Part shown: in pieces, positions 38,688 to 51,719 of the stretch
Numbering within the stretch: position 1 is the stretch's first letter
How the letters are laid out: each line of letters starts with the position of its first letter
Assembly: GCF_001619985.1 (NCBI RefSeq)
Contig: NW_017264194.1
Span: 1,297,511 to 1,361,510 of the forward strand
From: Xylona heveae TC161
Taxonomy: Eukaryota; Ascomycota; Xylonomycetes; Xylonales; Xylonaceae
DNA length: 64,000 nucleotides
Reading direction: 5' to 3'
Made by a program: the position numbers and the translations under genes
Notes under the pieces: model-generated
Seen by the model: the letters and a program-made list of their open reading frames with translations, nothing else
What the model was told of the DNA's origin: nothing
Databases searched by the model: none

Positions 38688-39053
38688 TATATATACGTCT
38701 ATCAACACGAAACCTCGAAGAAACGACCACAGGCGGTCTGCAACTGGAGGGGGTTTGAACTTGGGAGGCGAAGAATGTGGATGTATGTCAAGAAACGGAT
38801 AAAGGCTGGGAGTAGGTCCAAGTTCACTCAAGTTGTGGAAAAGGTAGGAATTTGCGACTGTCCTTATTGAAGTGAAAACTTTGGCCTGAAAAACAAAGGA
38901 CAGTATGGGGCATGGGCAGCAAGCAAACGGTCCTCGGTCGTATGTTGCTGCTGACAATGATGTTGGTAAACCAAACAGTGCTCGGGTACTTAGCACGGAC
39001 GAAGGGTGCGTGACACGGGACACTTGGGGAACAAACGAGGGTCAAGGGAGATG

Positions 39054-39082
39054 CTAGGTACCTAAGGTACCTACCTAGGTAC
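39054..39082. repeat. Clustered GGTACC and CCTAGG palindromes
   Basis: Two GGTACC hexamers (39057-39062 and 39066-39071) and one CCTAGG (39074-39079) are packed within 29 bp. They form overlapping inverted repeats of the type CTAGGTACCT. The element is 370 bp upstream of hymA; its function is unknown. Confidence 0.6.
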
Positions 39083-39253
39083 GTTTGCAGGGTCCAAGTC
39101 GGATACCAGCACTTGTGAATAATAAACTTGCAGAGCCGACTTCAAGTTGGGAAGATAACATACAAGGCAATTCGATACAAATTGTGTATTTGGTCCCATC
39201 ACCTGTGGTAAATGACATCCACACAAAAAGTATAATGCTATATATTTCTACAC

Positions 39254-39272
39254 TTTTTTTTTTTTTTTTTTT
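39254..39272. repeat. T19 homopolymer tract
   Basis: Uninterrupted run of 19 T inside the hymA-lte1 divergent spacer. Confidence 0.9.
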
Positions 39273-40542
39273 CAAATAGTCTCGTATCACGAGTAGCTTC
39301 TTTTAATTGACATCCAGATTTCGCGTCAGTCCCGGAGTATCAATAATGAGGGCATAGAGAATCTCGTCATTAAATTAATCAAAGTCTTTCCCCCCAGGCC
39401 ATTCGATTCAAAAGGTGGTAAAAGATATCATTTATGAGTCGTGCTGTCCGACGGCATAAGATTCGATAACTGGGCTAGCCTAGTGATGCCCAAAGAAAAT
39501 TGCTGTGTCAAATCTCAACGGACCCCTTGCAGCGTACACACTGCAAATGCCGTCATTGAATCAGGTTGATGACCTGCTGAAAAATAGGAGATTGAGGAGA
39601 TGTGCTTCTAGTGCAAAACTCGGCTTTTTAACAAAGTCACGCGATACATGTTCTTCAGGCGTGATCCTTCTGCGCTGGGCGGGCCCATGAAATATGGGTT
39701 ATACGAAGTATTGTTTATTGGGACTCTAGCCCGTGATTCGTTACATGGTACTGCTCTGGAAGGGCCCGTCTGCGGGACGCGGCACCTTCCTAGCCCTCCA
39801 TTTCATTTCATTAACCAAAGTTGAGGATTGTGTCCAAGTAACATGGGTTGCCTGTGCCCCGGCAAATCCATGTACTATGATCTGCGACTATCTCGTATGG
39901 GTGTGTGTGAAGCGGCTTCGCAAACTTTCGGTTCCATTTAGAACGACAGCACCTCCCAAAGCTAAGCCCTCATATGCCGGCCAAGCTGCGTCAAACTCTT
40001 CAATTTGTAACTCTCATAACCGTGCCAATTAATCGCAGTTGAAGAATTTTCGCACTCGCCGGATACGATTTTATGACCTCTGCTCCACGGACAGTATCTA
40101 TTGTCCGTCTGATCGTCAACGCAGCGCGTCTCCCAGAGAACGTCTGCAACGCGTTGCTTTTGAGCATTTTCCTCCTTCGACCGAGTAGACCGTATATACC
40201 TTATAGAGGGAAAGACGGCCTAATTTATATGACACTGCATCCGAGAATAAGGTCAACGCGCACACCTGGGATTTTCTGCGGAAGGATTATTGCTCTTTAA
40301 ATATGAATTCGCGATATGAGCAACCACAGTCGTCAAACCTCTATAGCAGCAGCAAAATACTTTTAGTGGCTTAAAAATGTGAGTCCTTGGCCAGCATCAA
40401 AGCCGTTTCTCGAAATCTGTTGTTCGATGGACCTGACATTATCGCGTAGACTGGTGACATCAACATTGGGAGGGGCTTAAATGACCCACAACATTCCCGC
40501 TGGCGCGCCATATTCTCTCGAAAACTCTACCTTTAAGCCATC

Positions 40543-43500
40543 ATGGCTGATGAGACACAATCGAACTGCAAACCGTGGAATTGCCATCAACATGCTGTAT
40601 CTCTGGATTCAAAGCACGCCCAAGCGCCAAAGTCGCACGTTTATCTGCAGACCTTAGGAAATAGACAGCGAGATCTCATCGGAAACAACATCTCTAGTGC
40701 GCGGGATACCATAAACTCTAGGCTTTCATCAAATATTGCTCGAAAAGATGGCCAGGCGTCCTTGCGCGATAGCAACATCAGCCCCAAAGAACGACGCAGA
40801 CGGGCTCGGAGAAACAGTGACCGAGATGATGGGTGTGGGAGTTCTGGGATTAGGTTTGGGAAGCAGTTTACGGTTGGAAATGTCGGTCACAATGGCATGA
40901 TATATCTCAGGTAAGCATATTTGTCGGGCTTCCTCTTGACGTATTTCCTTTGCAAAATATCTTCACCCTCTTCTGTCACGCTCTTCTAGATATGTACTGC
41001 TATTTCTGGCCTATACTTTCCCCACATATGATGTACTAATAATCTTTTTTATGTCAGGCCGGTGGCGCGGCCAATGACCCGGGGGCTCCAGCTCACTTTT
41101 GCGCGTCCAGGAACGGCGTCGATCCCTAAAGAGAAGCGGAGCCCACAGGAAAACTCCTCGGCGCACAAAAGCAACGATGAGTCTGCACGCCCTTCATGGG
41201 CTGTCAAAGATGTGGAAAGAAGCGAGCAGTGCTCATCAGTCGATCACAGTGACTGCACGTTGGATGCTTCGCAGCCTCGTCGCATCAGAGCTCAACGTGC
41301 ACGGTCATTTTCCACGAAGGCGGAAAGAGAGCAGGTTGCGCCAGAGTCTTTTGCATTCGGAGAGAATCAAACACGTAAAGACAAAAATTTGCCGCGCGAA
41401 TACCCACTTCAGCGTCCAAGAACCGCAGATGAACGGGCAAATCGTATGCTGGAAGTCCCAATACCACACTACCGACTTGGGCATCCTAGCTTCAGCACGC
41501 AGGGAAATGCCTTCATGCGCAGTTCAGTGTATACGACGAGTTCCGTGGCCGACGATGTTGCATCATTTCAGCCATGTGCAGGAAAGATGCTAGGGCATTC
41601 CACTGAAATACCACAGCTACATCCACAACAGCCATTACATTCAAATGGCTCCGGGGCTCCTTTGAGATTAGGTCTTTATCTAGACCATTCAAGGTCCGCT
41701 GAGCGGCAGGAAGAACTTGCACGTCACATGCCCACCAGCTTTGATGATTTGGTCCTCGAATCCGATCACCCAGCCGTCGTTCGATATTCGCCAAATACTG
41801 GAAACATAGTCGCTGCGACTCCACTTCGAATGATAGCCCAAATTACATCAGCTAACTTTTTGGACTATGAACTTTTATCTGACTTTTTTCTCACCTTTCG
41901 CTCTTTTCTCTCTACACAAGAGCTTGCCAATCATCTTACCAATCGGCTTCGTTGGGCCATTGAACGGCATGACGACTTAGGCCGAATTGTTCGAGTCCGC
42001 ACATTCGTAGCCTTGCGCCATTGGATCTTGAACTACTTTGTGGACGATTTCGTCCCCGATCAAGCGCTTCGCAGCTTATTCTGTGACCAAATCAATAAAC
42101 TTTCCACAAAATTGCGCCATCGATCTTATGAAGGTCCCGGAGATCTGCGGATAGTCGAGGAATTAAAAAAATGCTGGAGACGAACTTGCTCATTATACTG
42201 GGATTTTTCGAAAGAACCTCATTGTGCTGAAGGAGACGCCGATGAATTCGGTCCCATATTACCAGGCGGTGAGCTAGGGAATCGTCGCGGATGGTCAAAG
42301 AATTCAGACAAGCGACATTCACTTGCCTTGAAAGTTGGTTCGCCGTCCTTCCGAACAGATACAATCTTGTGTAAATCACCGATAAAATATAATGAGTCCA
42401 ACCAAGCTCAACCATTCAAAGGACACCTACTGCCCGAACTTGTCCCGGATAATACAATTAAACCCCAGACAGGACCACTCGATTTGCCTCTTGCTTCGCC
42501 AGGCAGCGAAGAAGATGGCCCAGTTTTCTCTTGCTCAGGGCCATCAACAGCTTTCAAAACGGCTCACTGCAGCCTTTCCCGGGCTCCTGTTGCTCGTCCA
42601 GTACATTTACCAAGTATAGGTAGCACAGCTTTCTCTGATACCTCAAGGGCGCATCGCAGACTAGGGAAGTGCTCTGGACCAATGCATGGTCATAAGCGCA
42701 GCTTTTCCGATGCTCTTACAGATCCACGTACAACCTTGATACTAGGCGGCATTGATTTCTGTCCGAAGCCGCCACCGGCCGCCGTCATTCCCAACGGCGG
42801 AGGCCTGGTTAGAGGAAATGTGGTCTCTCCAGGAACTCCTTTTGTAAGCCTCCGAGGAGGTACGGCTCCTGTTAGAGCACAAACTAACATTGTCGAGACA
42901 CGTGACATTGTCAATATCCTTCCACGGACTGAAAGAGACAGTGGTAACGCCAACCCTGGCGTAAAACGGCTCGTTGGTAGCGTACGTCGAGCTCTAAGCC
43001 ACAGACAAGCTGGGAAGGGGCCTGTCCAATCTGCAAATCGATCTTCCAAAGCCAAGCCTTTGTCTTTAGGGGACGACTCGAGCCACCTTCCTCGCAATTC
43101 TTCCGGGAATTTGCAACCAGAAGTAACGAACTCCAATCTGTTCACTCCTTCAGGGCCATATCGAATTGATTTTTTGACTGCGCAAGCTGCCGAGGCTTTC
43201 AGCGCGACGACCGAGGGATCAAGCCATGTTAATGACCCAACAGATTTATGCAAAAATTGTGCGGGCATCCCAGCACCAAGCAGTCATCGAGCCAGCTTCA
43301 CGAGTAGTCATTTCCGGCATTTGGGGGACGAGAGCGAGTATCGTTGTCAAAGCGACCTTACAACTAGCAGCAGATCGATCCTTATCGTGGACGATATCAA
43401 TATCGATGAGACATTTCCGCCAGCTTTGAATCAGAAATGCGGGTCTTTAAGCCCTGATCATGCGGGTGGTGCTCAGCGGTCTTATGATCATGATGAGAAC

Positions 43501-45841
43501 AGGTCCGGCCGCCATGAATTGGGCCTGAGCTCTAGAAATATGACTGCCGAAGGGGGCATTGGCTTCATCCGCAGTAGGTCATCATCTGTAGACACATGCG
43601 TTTTGGAAGACGTAGTGAACACACCGGACCTGACAGCCTTTCAAGGCAGAACGTCGCCGTCAATCGTTTCGGACAAGCGTTCTATCTTCATCGGAAAGAG
43701 AACTCTATCTTTGCGCCGTTCAAGATCATTGCACAGTCTTTCGGAAATCTCTACAGTCCTTAGTGCCTCCAATGAATTTCCTGGCTCATACTCAGATACA
43801 CCTCAACATCTTTCGCGGAAGATGGCAAGTCCAGCTTTGCGAAGGCGGCCTGGTGGAGACCTTCGCGCGGCGCACAACATGCAAGGTCTTCGGCGCAGTC
43901 GTTCACAATCGTCACTTTCAATTACGATACACACCTATTCGCCTAGAAATTCACAACAAAGCCACAGTACTAGGGTTTCTGGGGGATTGCTCAAACAAGG
44001 TAGTCAGTGCCAGAGGATAAGAAGTCATTCGCTTGCATTGATTGCTAACAATGACCACAATACCTCTCCTTCCCTCTTCGAAACGCATTCTTCTCGAGGC
44101 GCGATGAGGAAGTCATTTGAAGCTGAAGTCGCCAAGTTAGCTCAACTTCCAGACGACGAAGAAGATGATGGCGGTATTGAGTCTACTTTGTTGAAGCTTG
44201 AAGGCAGATATCAGAAACAACCTGAAGCATCTTCGGATCGAAACTCAATTTCTATACCTGATGTTGACTTTTCGAGGCTGGCTCAGATCGTAAACGAAAA
44301 GAAGCGATCCAAATGGGACATCAAAGATGAGGCTGTAAAATCGGCTTTTAGGCTACCCGATTCATCTGGGTCTGATGACAGATCCTCCCTTGTCATCCAA
44401 AGTTCAAGCCGTGAGCGCGCCCAAAATCCTGTCACTTGTGAAAAGGATTGCGACCAAGATTTTGGAGAAAACTCAGTCGGTGGCCCCTCAGTATATTCCG
44501 AGAATTCTGTTCCACTTCTTGGACGTGGTTTGAGCGGACACTCAGCAGCCCATTTGACAAAAGGCCGTCAAGAAGTCAACATAGGGCCAGCTTCCGGTTG
44601 GGACTTAGACTTTGAAGGAGATGAATCCCAAAGACTAAGTGCGTTCCGTTCGCAACCGTCTAGCCCAGATCGTCTTCAGCTTGCAGCAACAAAGTTGGCT
44701 GTACCTCAGCCGGGATTGCTGAATTTTGACACAGCGGCAATTTCGCGAACAGGATCAGCTATGTCAATACCGGGCAGCATTTTTGTCTGGCACCCCCTAA
44801 GCCACCCGCCCTCCCCTCCTCTGAGCATGGAAAATGCTGTATCAAAGTCGCCCAAGTCGAGAAAAAGCTTTCTTTACGAGAAACCTCTAACTCCAAATTC
44901 GACAGCCAAAACCAAGACCGTTCAAGGTCGAGGCAGCTGCGACGAGGGATTCCACAATATTACACCACACAAGAATGAGTCATCCACAAATACTAATTAT
45001 GAAAACATATCGTCTGTCCATTGTCCCTTCATTCTTTCTTATGATGCAAAGGTTCTGGCACAACAATTTACCCTGATCGAAAAGGACGCGTTGTACGAAA
45101 TAGAATGGAGAGAGCTTGTCGAGCTTGACTGGAATAAACAGCCCATGAGAGTGCATGATTGGGTTGATTTTCTCAGAAGCTCTGATGCCAAGGGCGTAGA
45201 CTTGGTGACTGGTCGCTTCAATCTCATGGTGAAATGGGTTATATCCGAATGCCTCCTGACGAGAAACGTCAATGAAAGAGTTCTTACAATCATCAAATAC
45301 ATTAACGTCGCCGCGTTCGCAAGGAAGTACCGCAATTACGCTACCATGTATCAAATAACTGTTGCTTTGGTATCTGCTGAAATCGCAAAGCTCTCGAAAA
45401 CTTGGGAGCAAGTTCCCATCGAGGAGAAACAGACGTTACGAGAACTGGAATTGTTGGTGCAGCCTTTCCGGAATTTTTACAACCTGAGAGCTGAGATGGA
45501 AACCGTTGGTGCGGAGGAAGGATGCATACCGTTCGTTGGTAAGTTCTATTTTCCTACTTTAAACCAAAGTTTGCCATACTCACTCACTTTTAGGGCTCTA
45601 TACCCATGATCTTATCTACAATGCTCAAAAACCAACAGAGACTAAGCACGAATGCGGTAGTGTCCTAATAAATTTTGAGCGCCATTTGACTACAGCGGCA
45701 ATCGTCAAAAATTTGTTGCGATTGATTGAAGCTAGCTCACGGTACAATTTTCGACCTATCCCTACGATTCTTGATAAATGTATATGGATTTCTGCACTTT
45801 CTGACGAGGATATGAAAATCTACAGCAATGGGATTGAATAA
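40543..45841 (+). CDS. lte1: Lte1-type Ras-family guanine nucleotide exchange factor
   Basis: Cdc25-homology exchange factor. In yeast, Lte1 supports mitotic exit by promoting Tem1 activation and acts at the bud cortex; filamentous fungal orthologues are less studied. Exons 40543-40910, 41058-45538 and 45594-45841 give 1698 residues. RasGEF_N lies at about 370-470 (IVAATPLRMIAQITS, FLDYELLSDFFLTFRSFLS). The catalytic RasGEF domain fills about 1448-1698, starting FILSYDAKVLAQQFTLIEK and including FNLMVKWVISECLL, RVLTIIKYINVAAFARKYRN and NFYNLRAEME. The 900-residue spacer is Ser/Arg-rich and likely heavily phosphorylated, as in Lte1. The N-plus-C layout separates it from Cdc25/Ras2-type factors with SH3 domains. 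Its neighbour hymA belongs to the related NDR-kinase network. Confidence 0.9.
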
Positions 45842-47067
45842 GGATGCTTATTCGTCCTCTACTTTTTCACCTACTTACTGATTTTATCGATACCCTTGCT
45901 TACTGTTGTCATTATTTTTATTCTGAAGAAATTACGCACCCTACGAATGCCTCGCTATGAACGCGCAACATCTTTTGATACCTCATAATTCTATTGCATC
46001 TTCTCCGATTTCTTTTAATTCAGGAAAAGTTCCCGATACGACTTTCTGGTTACCTACAAGAGGGCGAATGCAAATATTTTCTGGTTATGTTTCATTAGCA
46101 TTGGGACTACACGATACATTGCCCCGACATACCTTGCAACTATCTTCAAATGTCATCCATTTACCACCGAGCGCATTACCTGAAATGTCGCATTTTCAGA
46201 AAAGACATCTGATTTCTCTTTCTACTCTGTCCAGCGGATTTGGTCACAGCCTCTTCTTCTGTTAATTTTACCCCTCTATAGATAAATACCGTTTGATACC
46301 TACTCATCGACCCTAATATCGAACGCTTTATTCCACACGTTCCTGCTTTTCAAAGCTGTGAAAAGACCTAGACGCTCTCCTAAATGGCTTCTTCATGCTG
46401 TGGAGCTCTGTTTTTTGGCAGTAGAGATGTTTTCATTGCATTGTTGGAAAGCTCGGAAGGTTTTTATGGTAATTAGTGGTAATGTGACGTCTGGCCACTG
46501 TCTCAGATGGAAATAACACAATTGTCGATTGATGAACGTATGGGAACTTTAGAAAATTAGTGGAATGAACGAGACATTTGATCTCAAGACAGTAACTGGT
46601 TACGATGAACCCTGTCAGAAGTAGTTGTTACCGTCTAATGAATTCATTTATTCACCGGCCTTTTGCTAAACAAAAGTGACATCCCATTTAAAATCAAAAT
46701 CTGCTTTTTGGGGCGTTGTAATGTTACCCTTATCAATAGATCTCATGCTCTATGCAGAAATTGGCCTTGACTAACTAATTTCTGAAGCTTCTGTACTCCG
46801 TAGAGCGTCCTGGCATGTAACGTGTTCTACTAGTAACAGAATGCTATGTTTTTAAGCGATCGCATGGGGGTTCACGGGCGGGCTGTCCAGCTAGTTGCTC
46901 GGCGCAATATATGCGATCATATAACACAAGCTCTTGCCAACTGACTAGCGGGCTCCAGACATTGGCTCAAATGCAAGCTCTAGGCAGAAAAAAAACGAAG
47001 TGACTTAAGCTGGAGTTCAGCTCTGCCTATACTCGTCTCATGATTGTGCACCTCCCTCTTAATCACA
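45842..47067. other. Spacer downstream of lte1
   Basis: The 1.2-kb T-rich 3' region of lte1 and the promoter of the ankyrin-DIL gene. It contains one TACTCCGTA copy (46794-46802). No coding feature is seen. Confidence 0.5.
46794..46802 (+). repeat. TACTCCGTA intergenic 9-mer, copy 4
   Basis: Exact TACTCCGTA, 270 bp upstream of the ankyrin-DIL start codon. Confidence 0.6.
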
Positions 47068-49717
47068 ATGGACCTCAACGATGATCACCACGAGGCAGGG
47101 ACGGACTTAGACTCGGGTTCACCCAAGCCTCGAGCCCTTCCAGATGACCTTCCAAGGTCTCTGGATGACCGAAGATTAGCTCCAACGTTTGGCGCAGAAA
47201 CCGAGATATATGACGCTTGGCAAGGTATGTTGTTCACGTTGCGGATGGGGCTTCTTTTGCTCACTCTTATAAAGGGCAGTCGCAATTCTTCACCACGCCC
47301 GTTCCGGCACGTCCACTTGATTTCAGGCTTTCATTGGAAGAGAGCCGCTATAGAGATGACCCAACAGCCCTCGCTCTGGAAGATAATGATAGTCGCCTCG
47401 TGGAAATGCTCGCGGCCCAAGCAGCACATCGAGCAGACGGGCCCCCTTCGCAGGACGAGGACGGTATTGCCACCAGCGAGACACTGTCCGAAGCAGAAAA
47501 GCGTGAACTTCTGCAGAAAGCATTGAATATGGCTGCCAGTAATGGCGACGTTGAAAGAGTGCAAAGACTGGTGAACGGAAGGTGTAAGGATTATGTTGAT
47601 GTGAATGCGGCAGATGAAGAGGGAGCTGCTCCCTTGATATATGCAAGCTGCTTTGTATGGAATAGTACCTTTGATCTCCAATATCCAACTGCTTATATCT
47701 GGTATAGGGTCATCATGATGTTGTCTCGGCTCTCATTGATGCCGGTGCTGATCTCGACACACAAGATCGAAACCAATGGAGTCCGTTAATGTGGGCCATG
47801 ACGAACAGACATAAGAACATTGCAAAGACTCTTTTGGACCACGGTGCCTCACCTGATGTTCGATCTTCCTCTGGCAGAACAGCTTTCGATTTCTTAGCGT
47901 CTAATACCGAAATTTCGGATTATCTACACGAAAGTGGTTACAAAATAGGGAACGTGGGGGTGGGAGACGACTTTTACGATGGAGGCCTGACTCAGGACAA
48001 ATTTGAGGAAGAAATGGCCGAGAATGAAATGAAGAGACGAATGATGATGGAAAGCGCAATCAATTTGGAAGTTGACCTGTCAAGCTTGGGGCTTGACGAG
48101 CAGCCGGAAGTATGTTTGACTCCAAGAGCTTATACAGTATGAATGTTAATGTGACTTTAGTCTCCTGAAGAACTCGAAGAGGAGGGACAGGAGTTTGTCT
48201 GGGACAGATGCCTCCACGATCAAATGTTTGTCTTTCAAGAAAATGAACTAGGACGGATCCTCGATATAATCATTACCAACATGACGCCGCAACGGTCCCC
48301 GTCGCAAAAACCCGTTCCTGCAAACATTTTATTTCTGAGCTCAAGATACGCTCATTATCACGCTAGCCCGGAATTACTCCAAATGCTCCTTGTTACGGCC
48401 ATGGACAAAATAAATGATGTTGTCGAACGCCATCAATGGGATATGACTATCTTGGCATTTTGGATTTCAAACGCGACGCTTCTTATGCACTATCTCAAGA
48501 AAGACCCCGGATTGATGGAGGCCACGACTTCTTTCCAGCTTCAGCTAGCTGAGCTCATCAATGAGATTTTCGTCTTGATCATCCGGGATGCGGAACGACG
48601 AATGGACAAATTGTTAGATGCTGCAATGCTTGACCACGAAATAATTCCGGGTTTTGAAGACGTGCAATTTCAAAATGAATGGAAGCTCTTCAAATCAAAG
48701 AGCAAAGCTAAGGAACCGGAGCCGATTGAGAAACGATTCAGGCCCCCTTCCCCGAGGAGACGTGCGCAGATTGCGCCTAGAAATATCACGTCGCTATTAT
48801 CGTCCACTCTTTTTGTACTAGACCTATACGATATTCACTCGGTCATCACAGTCCAAATTTTAGCGCAACTTCTCTACTGGCTTGGCGCAGAATTGTTCAA
48901 TCGCGTCATGTCGAACCGGAAATACCTGGCGCGAACAAAAGCGATGCAAATACGAATGAATGTTTCAATCTTGGAGGACTGGGCAAGAGCAAACAACCGA
49001 GAGCCCGAGCATTTTGAGAGTGGTTCTATGAACACTTCGGGCGAGAGCACTGTTGACGCGGCCAGACGACATCTTGCCCCAACCATACAACTGCTCCAAT
49101 GGTTGCAATGCTTCTCTTCACTCGGCGAAGACTTCGAATCTTTAGTTGATACTATTCAACAGCTCACTCGACTGACCCCACAACAACTTGTACATGCTGT
49201 TCGTCATTATCGACCGGAAGTCGGTGAGAGAGGATTGCCGAAAAGCGCCATGAAGTACCTGATCAACCTCGAAAAGGAATTTGCAGAACGTCGAGAAAGT
49301 CGACGAAAAGCAGCTTCATCTCCAAAAATACCTATTTCACCACAGAGAGCCTCTGGGCGTAAATCGACTGATGATCCATCAACATCCACGCCCGCGGAAG
49401 GCAATGTAGCCACGAAGGAAACAACGGGCCCTAGTGCAAGCGGTTCGACACCTACGATGGATGCGCCCTCGGATGAAGAAGAGCCACCGGAAAACCTCCT
49501 CCAAGATCCATCTCTCATGCTACCCTTTATCTTGCCAACTTCCACAGACATGCTCGTCAGCTATGGAGCCGGTTTTGGAGGCGTGAATCGCGAAAGAGAA
49601 CGCAAGTATATCCCAACAGTACCTCCGGAGTTTCTTGCCAAGTTTGACACCAATGGCACGAAGAAGGAGATTGCATACGATAGCACACAATGGGAGGATG
49701 GCGATGAGGAGGGGTGA
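47068..49717 (+). CDS. Ankyrin-repeat protein with DIL (dilute) domain
   Basis: Exons 47068-47224, 47275-47654, 47708-48109 and 48161-49717 give 831 residues. The first 175 residues are acidic and disordered. Ankyrin repeats occupy about 145-270, with LNMAASNGDVERVQRLVN, EEGAAPLIYASCFGHHDVV, SALIDAGADLDTQDRNQWS and IAKTLLDHGASPDVR. A DIL domain, the myosin V cargo-binding tail fold, covers about 380-690, with ILFLSSRYAHYHASPELLQ, ILAFWISNATLLMHYLKKD and WLGAELFNRVMSNRKYL followed by the LTPQQL region. The C-terminal 120 residues are Ser/Pro/Glu-rich and end in acidic DGDEEG. This ankyrin-DIL architecture is known from ascomycete proteins but its job is not established; a cargo or membrane-tethering adaptor is inferred from the DIL fold. 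There is no motor domain, so it is not a myosin. Confidence 0.88.
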
Positions 49718-50598
49718 AATAATTTAACGATATCTTAACGAGCCGCACAATTGCATCGCAATGGAGTTGTGAATTTTGCTGTATTTATGGACTGGGTCAC
49801 TGCGCCGCATCTTTCTGGTCTTAATGGCCTTATAATTTATATATTGAACATACAGCAGGGAAGGAAAGAGAACTGATTAAATTCAAAAACTTGCTATCAA
49901 TATGAGTAAAATCAGCCACAGTGATAGTGGAGTAGAAAAGAGACACAATTGAAACAATGATACCAAACCAAGCGCACAGAAGCCAGTTAGATTGCAACGC
50001 CGATCTTCTATTCTAGAACGTCCCCGGACCAGTAACGCTGTTTGAATGGAGTTTTATCTGGATGTCCCCCGTCATTAGGTTTTTGCGATATATTAGGTGT
50101 ACAGCATTGAGAGCAAGGAAGCAGCGCCGTGAACCAAAGGTTGAGATGCCAAAAGACTTCGAGTAAGTACGGGTTGGAAGAAAAATTGACAATTACACAA
50201 GATCACGACATTTCGGCATCAAAGTGAGCGTCTATACCTAATTCAAGTTTTGATTTTATCTCTAGCCATTGTTGACACGGTCTTTTGTCGGCCAATGGTG
50301 AAATTTGATCGAGTAATTGGAGTATCTTATCTAGCTACTATACCTGAAATTTCATAGCGGGGAAAGGATGATCTTATCGACCCTATGGGAGATTTGCATC
50401 TGGCGGGCGGGGCACCGAACCCCACCGTGGAGGGGTCCGATAAAGGAATCGGTAGATTCCGCGTGCTTCTCAATGGCAGGTATAATATATTGGCAGTCAT
50501 ATTCCGCTCGCGTGCTCTCTCTACACTTTGCAGCCATCAAATTCTGTGTTCAATTCTTTTAAACTATACATTTATTTTCCCAGGCTTTGAGAAATAAA
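49718..50598. promoter_or_regulatory. Allantoicase promoter with GATA motifs
   Basis: The 0.9-kb spacer upstream of allantoicase. HGATAR-type elements lie at 50338-50343, 50374-50379 and 50438-50443, and a TATA-like TATAATATAT is at 50481-50490, 109 bp before the start. Purine-catabolism genes of Aspergillus need the GATA factor AreA plus the zinc-cluster activator UaY; the GATA motifs fit the first, while no exact UaY site (TCGG-N6-CCGA) was seen. Confidence 0.5.
50437..50452. promoter_or_regulatory. Inverted repeat CCGAT-N6-ATCGG
   Basis: The 16-bp sequence CCGATAAAGGAATCGG has perfect 5-bp arms and a 6-bp spacer, 147 bp upstream of the allantoicase start. The left arm overlaps a GATA motif. 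Its CCG/CGG ends are of the kind bound by Zn2Cys6 dimers, with the triplets oriented opposite to the UaY site. Confidence 0.4.
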
Positions 50599-51719
50599 AT
50601 GGCCTCGAAAGCGGGCTCAGGCGTGGTCTCTATTGCTGCGGAGGACATTTCAAACACGTTCTCCTCTACATGTATAGGTATGAGACGAGCTCTCAGTAAA
50701 TTATGCCTGTTATCCTTTGGCTTAGTCTAACAAACAATTACTATATAGATCTTATTTCCAAGCCTCTTGGATCAAGGATATTGTCATTCTCAGATGAGTG
50801 GTTCGCGGCCGCAGAGAATCTGATCAATCCTGCCCCGCCAGTTCGGAAACCTGGTGTCTTCACGCATGCCGGCGCTTGGTACGATGGATGGGAGACTCGT
50901 CGGCATAACCCGGATTTCGACTGGGTAGTCATTCGACTTGGTGTGGCAAGTGGGAAGGTTCAGGGTGTGGAAATTGATACGGCGTTCTTCAACGGCAACC
51001 ACGCACCAGAAATTGCCGTTCAAGGCTGTTTTAGTGATTCGGATGAGGAGGTGTCGAAGGAGAGTTTTACAGGGTGGGAAACGATTCTTGATAAGCAAGA
51101 GTGCGGTCCCAGTCAGCAGTTTGCATGGCTGTTGCCCGAGTTGACCAAGAAGGCGTATACACATGTCCGGTTGCTCATGATTCCCGATGGTGGAATTGCC
51201 CGCTTTAGGTTGTACGGCGTTGCTCTCCCAGTCTTCCCAGAAGGTGGCCATGAAGTGATTGACCTTGCTGCTACTGTGAACGGAGGCGTGGCTGTCTCAT
51301 GCTCTGATCAGCATTTCGGCAGGAGAGAGAATCTGCTTTTGCCAGGCCGAGGCGTGGACATGGGTGACGGTTGGGAGACCAAGCGAAGTCGGGCACCAGG
51401 ACACGTCGACTGGGTCATTGTCAAACTTGGAGCAGAGGGCGAGATCGACAAGGTCGTCATCGATACTGCCCATTTCCGTGGAAATTTCCCACAGCAGGTC
51501 AAGGTGGAGGCCTTGAATACCGCGGGTGTACCAGCCGCGACGGATGCGGGATGGGTTGAGATTCTGGCACCGCAGAAGAGCAGCCCCGACGTGGAGCATG
51601 AGTATGGCCGCTCGGCATTGAAGAGTGTCGAGGGTCGGACCTACACGCATGTCAAGATGACCATCATTCCTGATGGTGGTGTCAAGCGCATCCGGGTGTT
51701 TGGGCGACGAAAGATTTAA
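50599..51719 (+). CDS. DAL2: Allantoicase (allantoate amidinohydrolase)
   Basis: Hydrolyses allantoate to ureidoglycolate and urea, the step after allantoinase in purine degradation, allowing uric acid to serve as nitrogen source; cytosolic or peroxisome-associated in fungi. Exon 1 is 50599-50677 and exon 2 is 50749-51719, giving 349 residues, the family norm. The protein is two tandem allantoicase jelly-roll repeats. Repeat 1 has GAWYDGWETRRHNPDFDWV and IDTAFFNGNHAPE; repeat 2 has MGDGWETKRSRAPGHVDWV and IDTAHFRGNFPQQ. Each ends with a THVRLLMIPDGGIARFR or THVKMTIIPDGGVKRIR block. The 71-nt intron follows a short leader that starts MASKAGSGVVSIAAEDI. Upstream GATA motifs agree with nitrogen-catabolite control. 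Confidence 0.96.

Larger units (their letters stand above)
38688..40542. promoter_or_regulatory. Divergent spacer between hymA and lte1
   Basis: The 1.85-kb head-to-head region. The palindromic GGTACC/CCTAGG cluster (39054-39082) lies about 370 bp from hymA, and a 19-T run is at 39254-39272. No coding content is recognised. Confidence 0.5.

Noticed and set aside
50404-50417. UaY-type zinc-cluster site in the allantoicase promoter
   Set aside because: CGG and CCG are present but spaced by 4 or 8 bases instead of 6.
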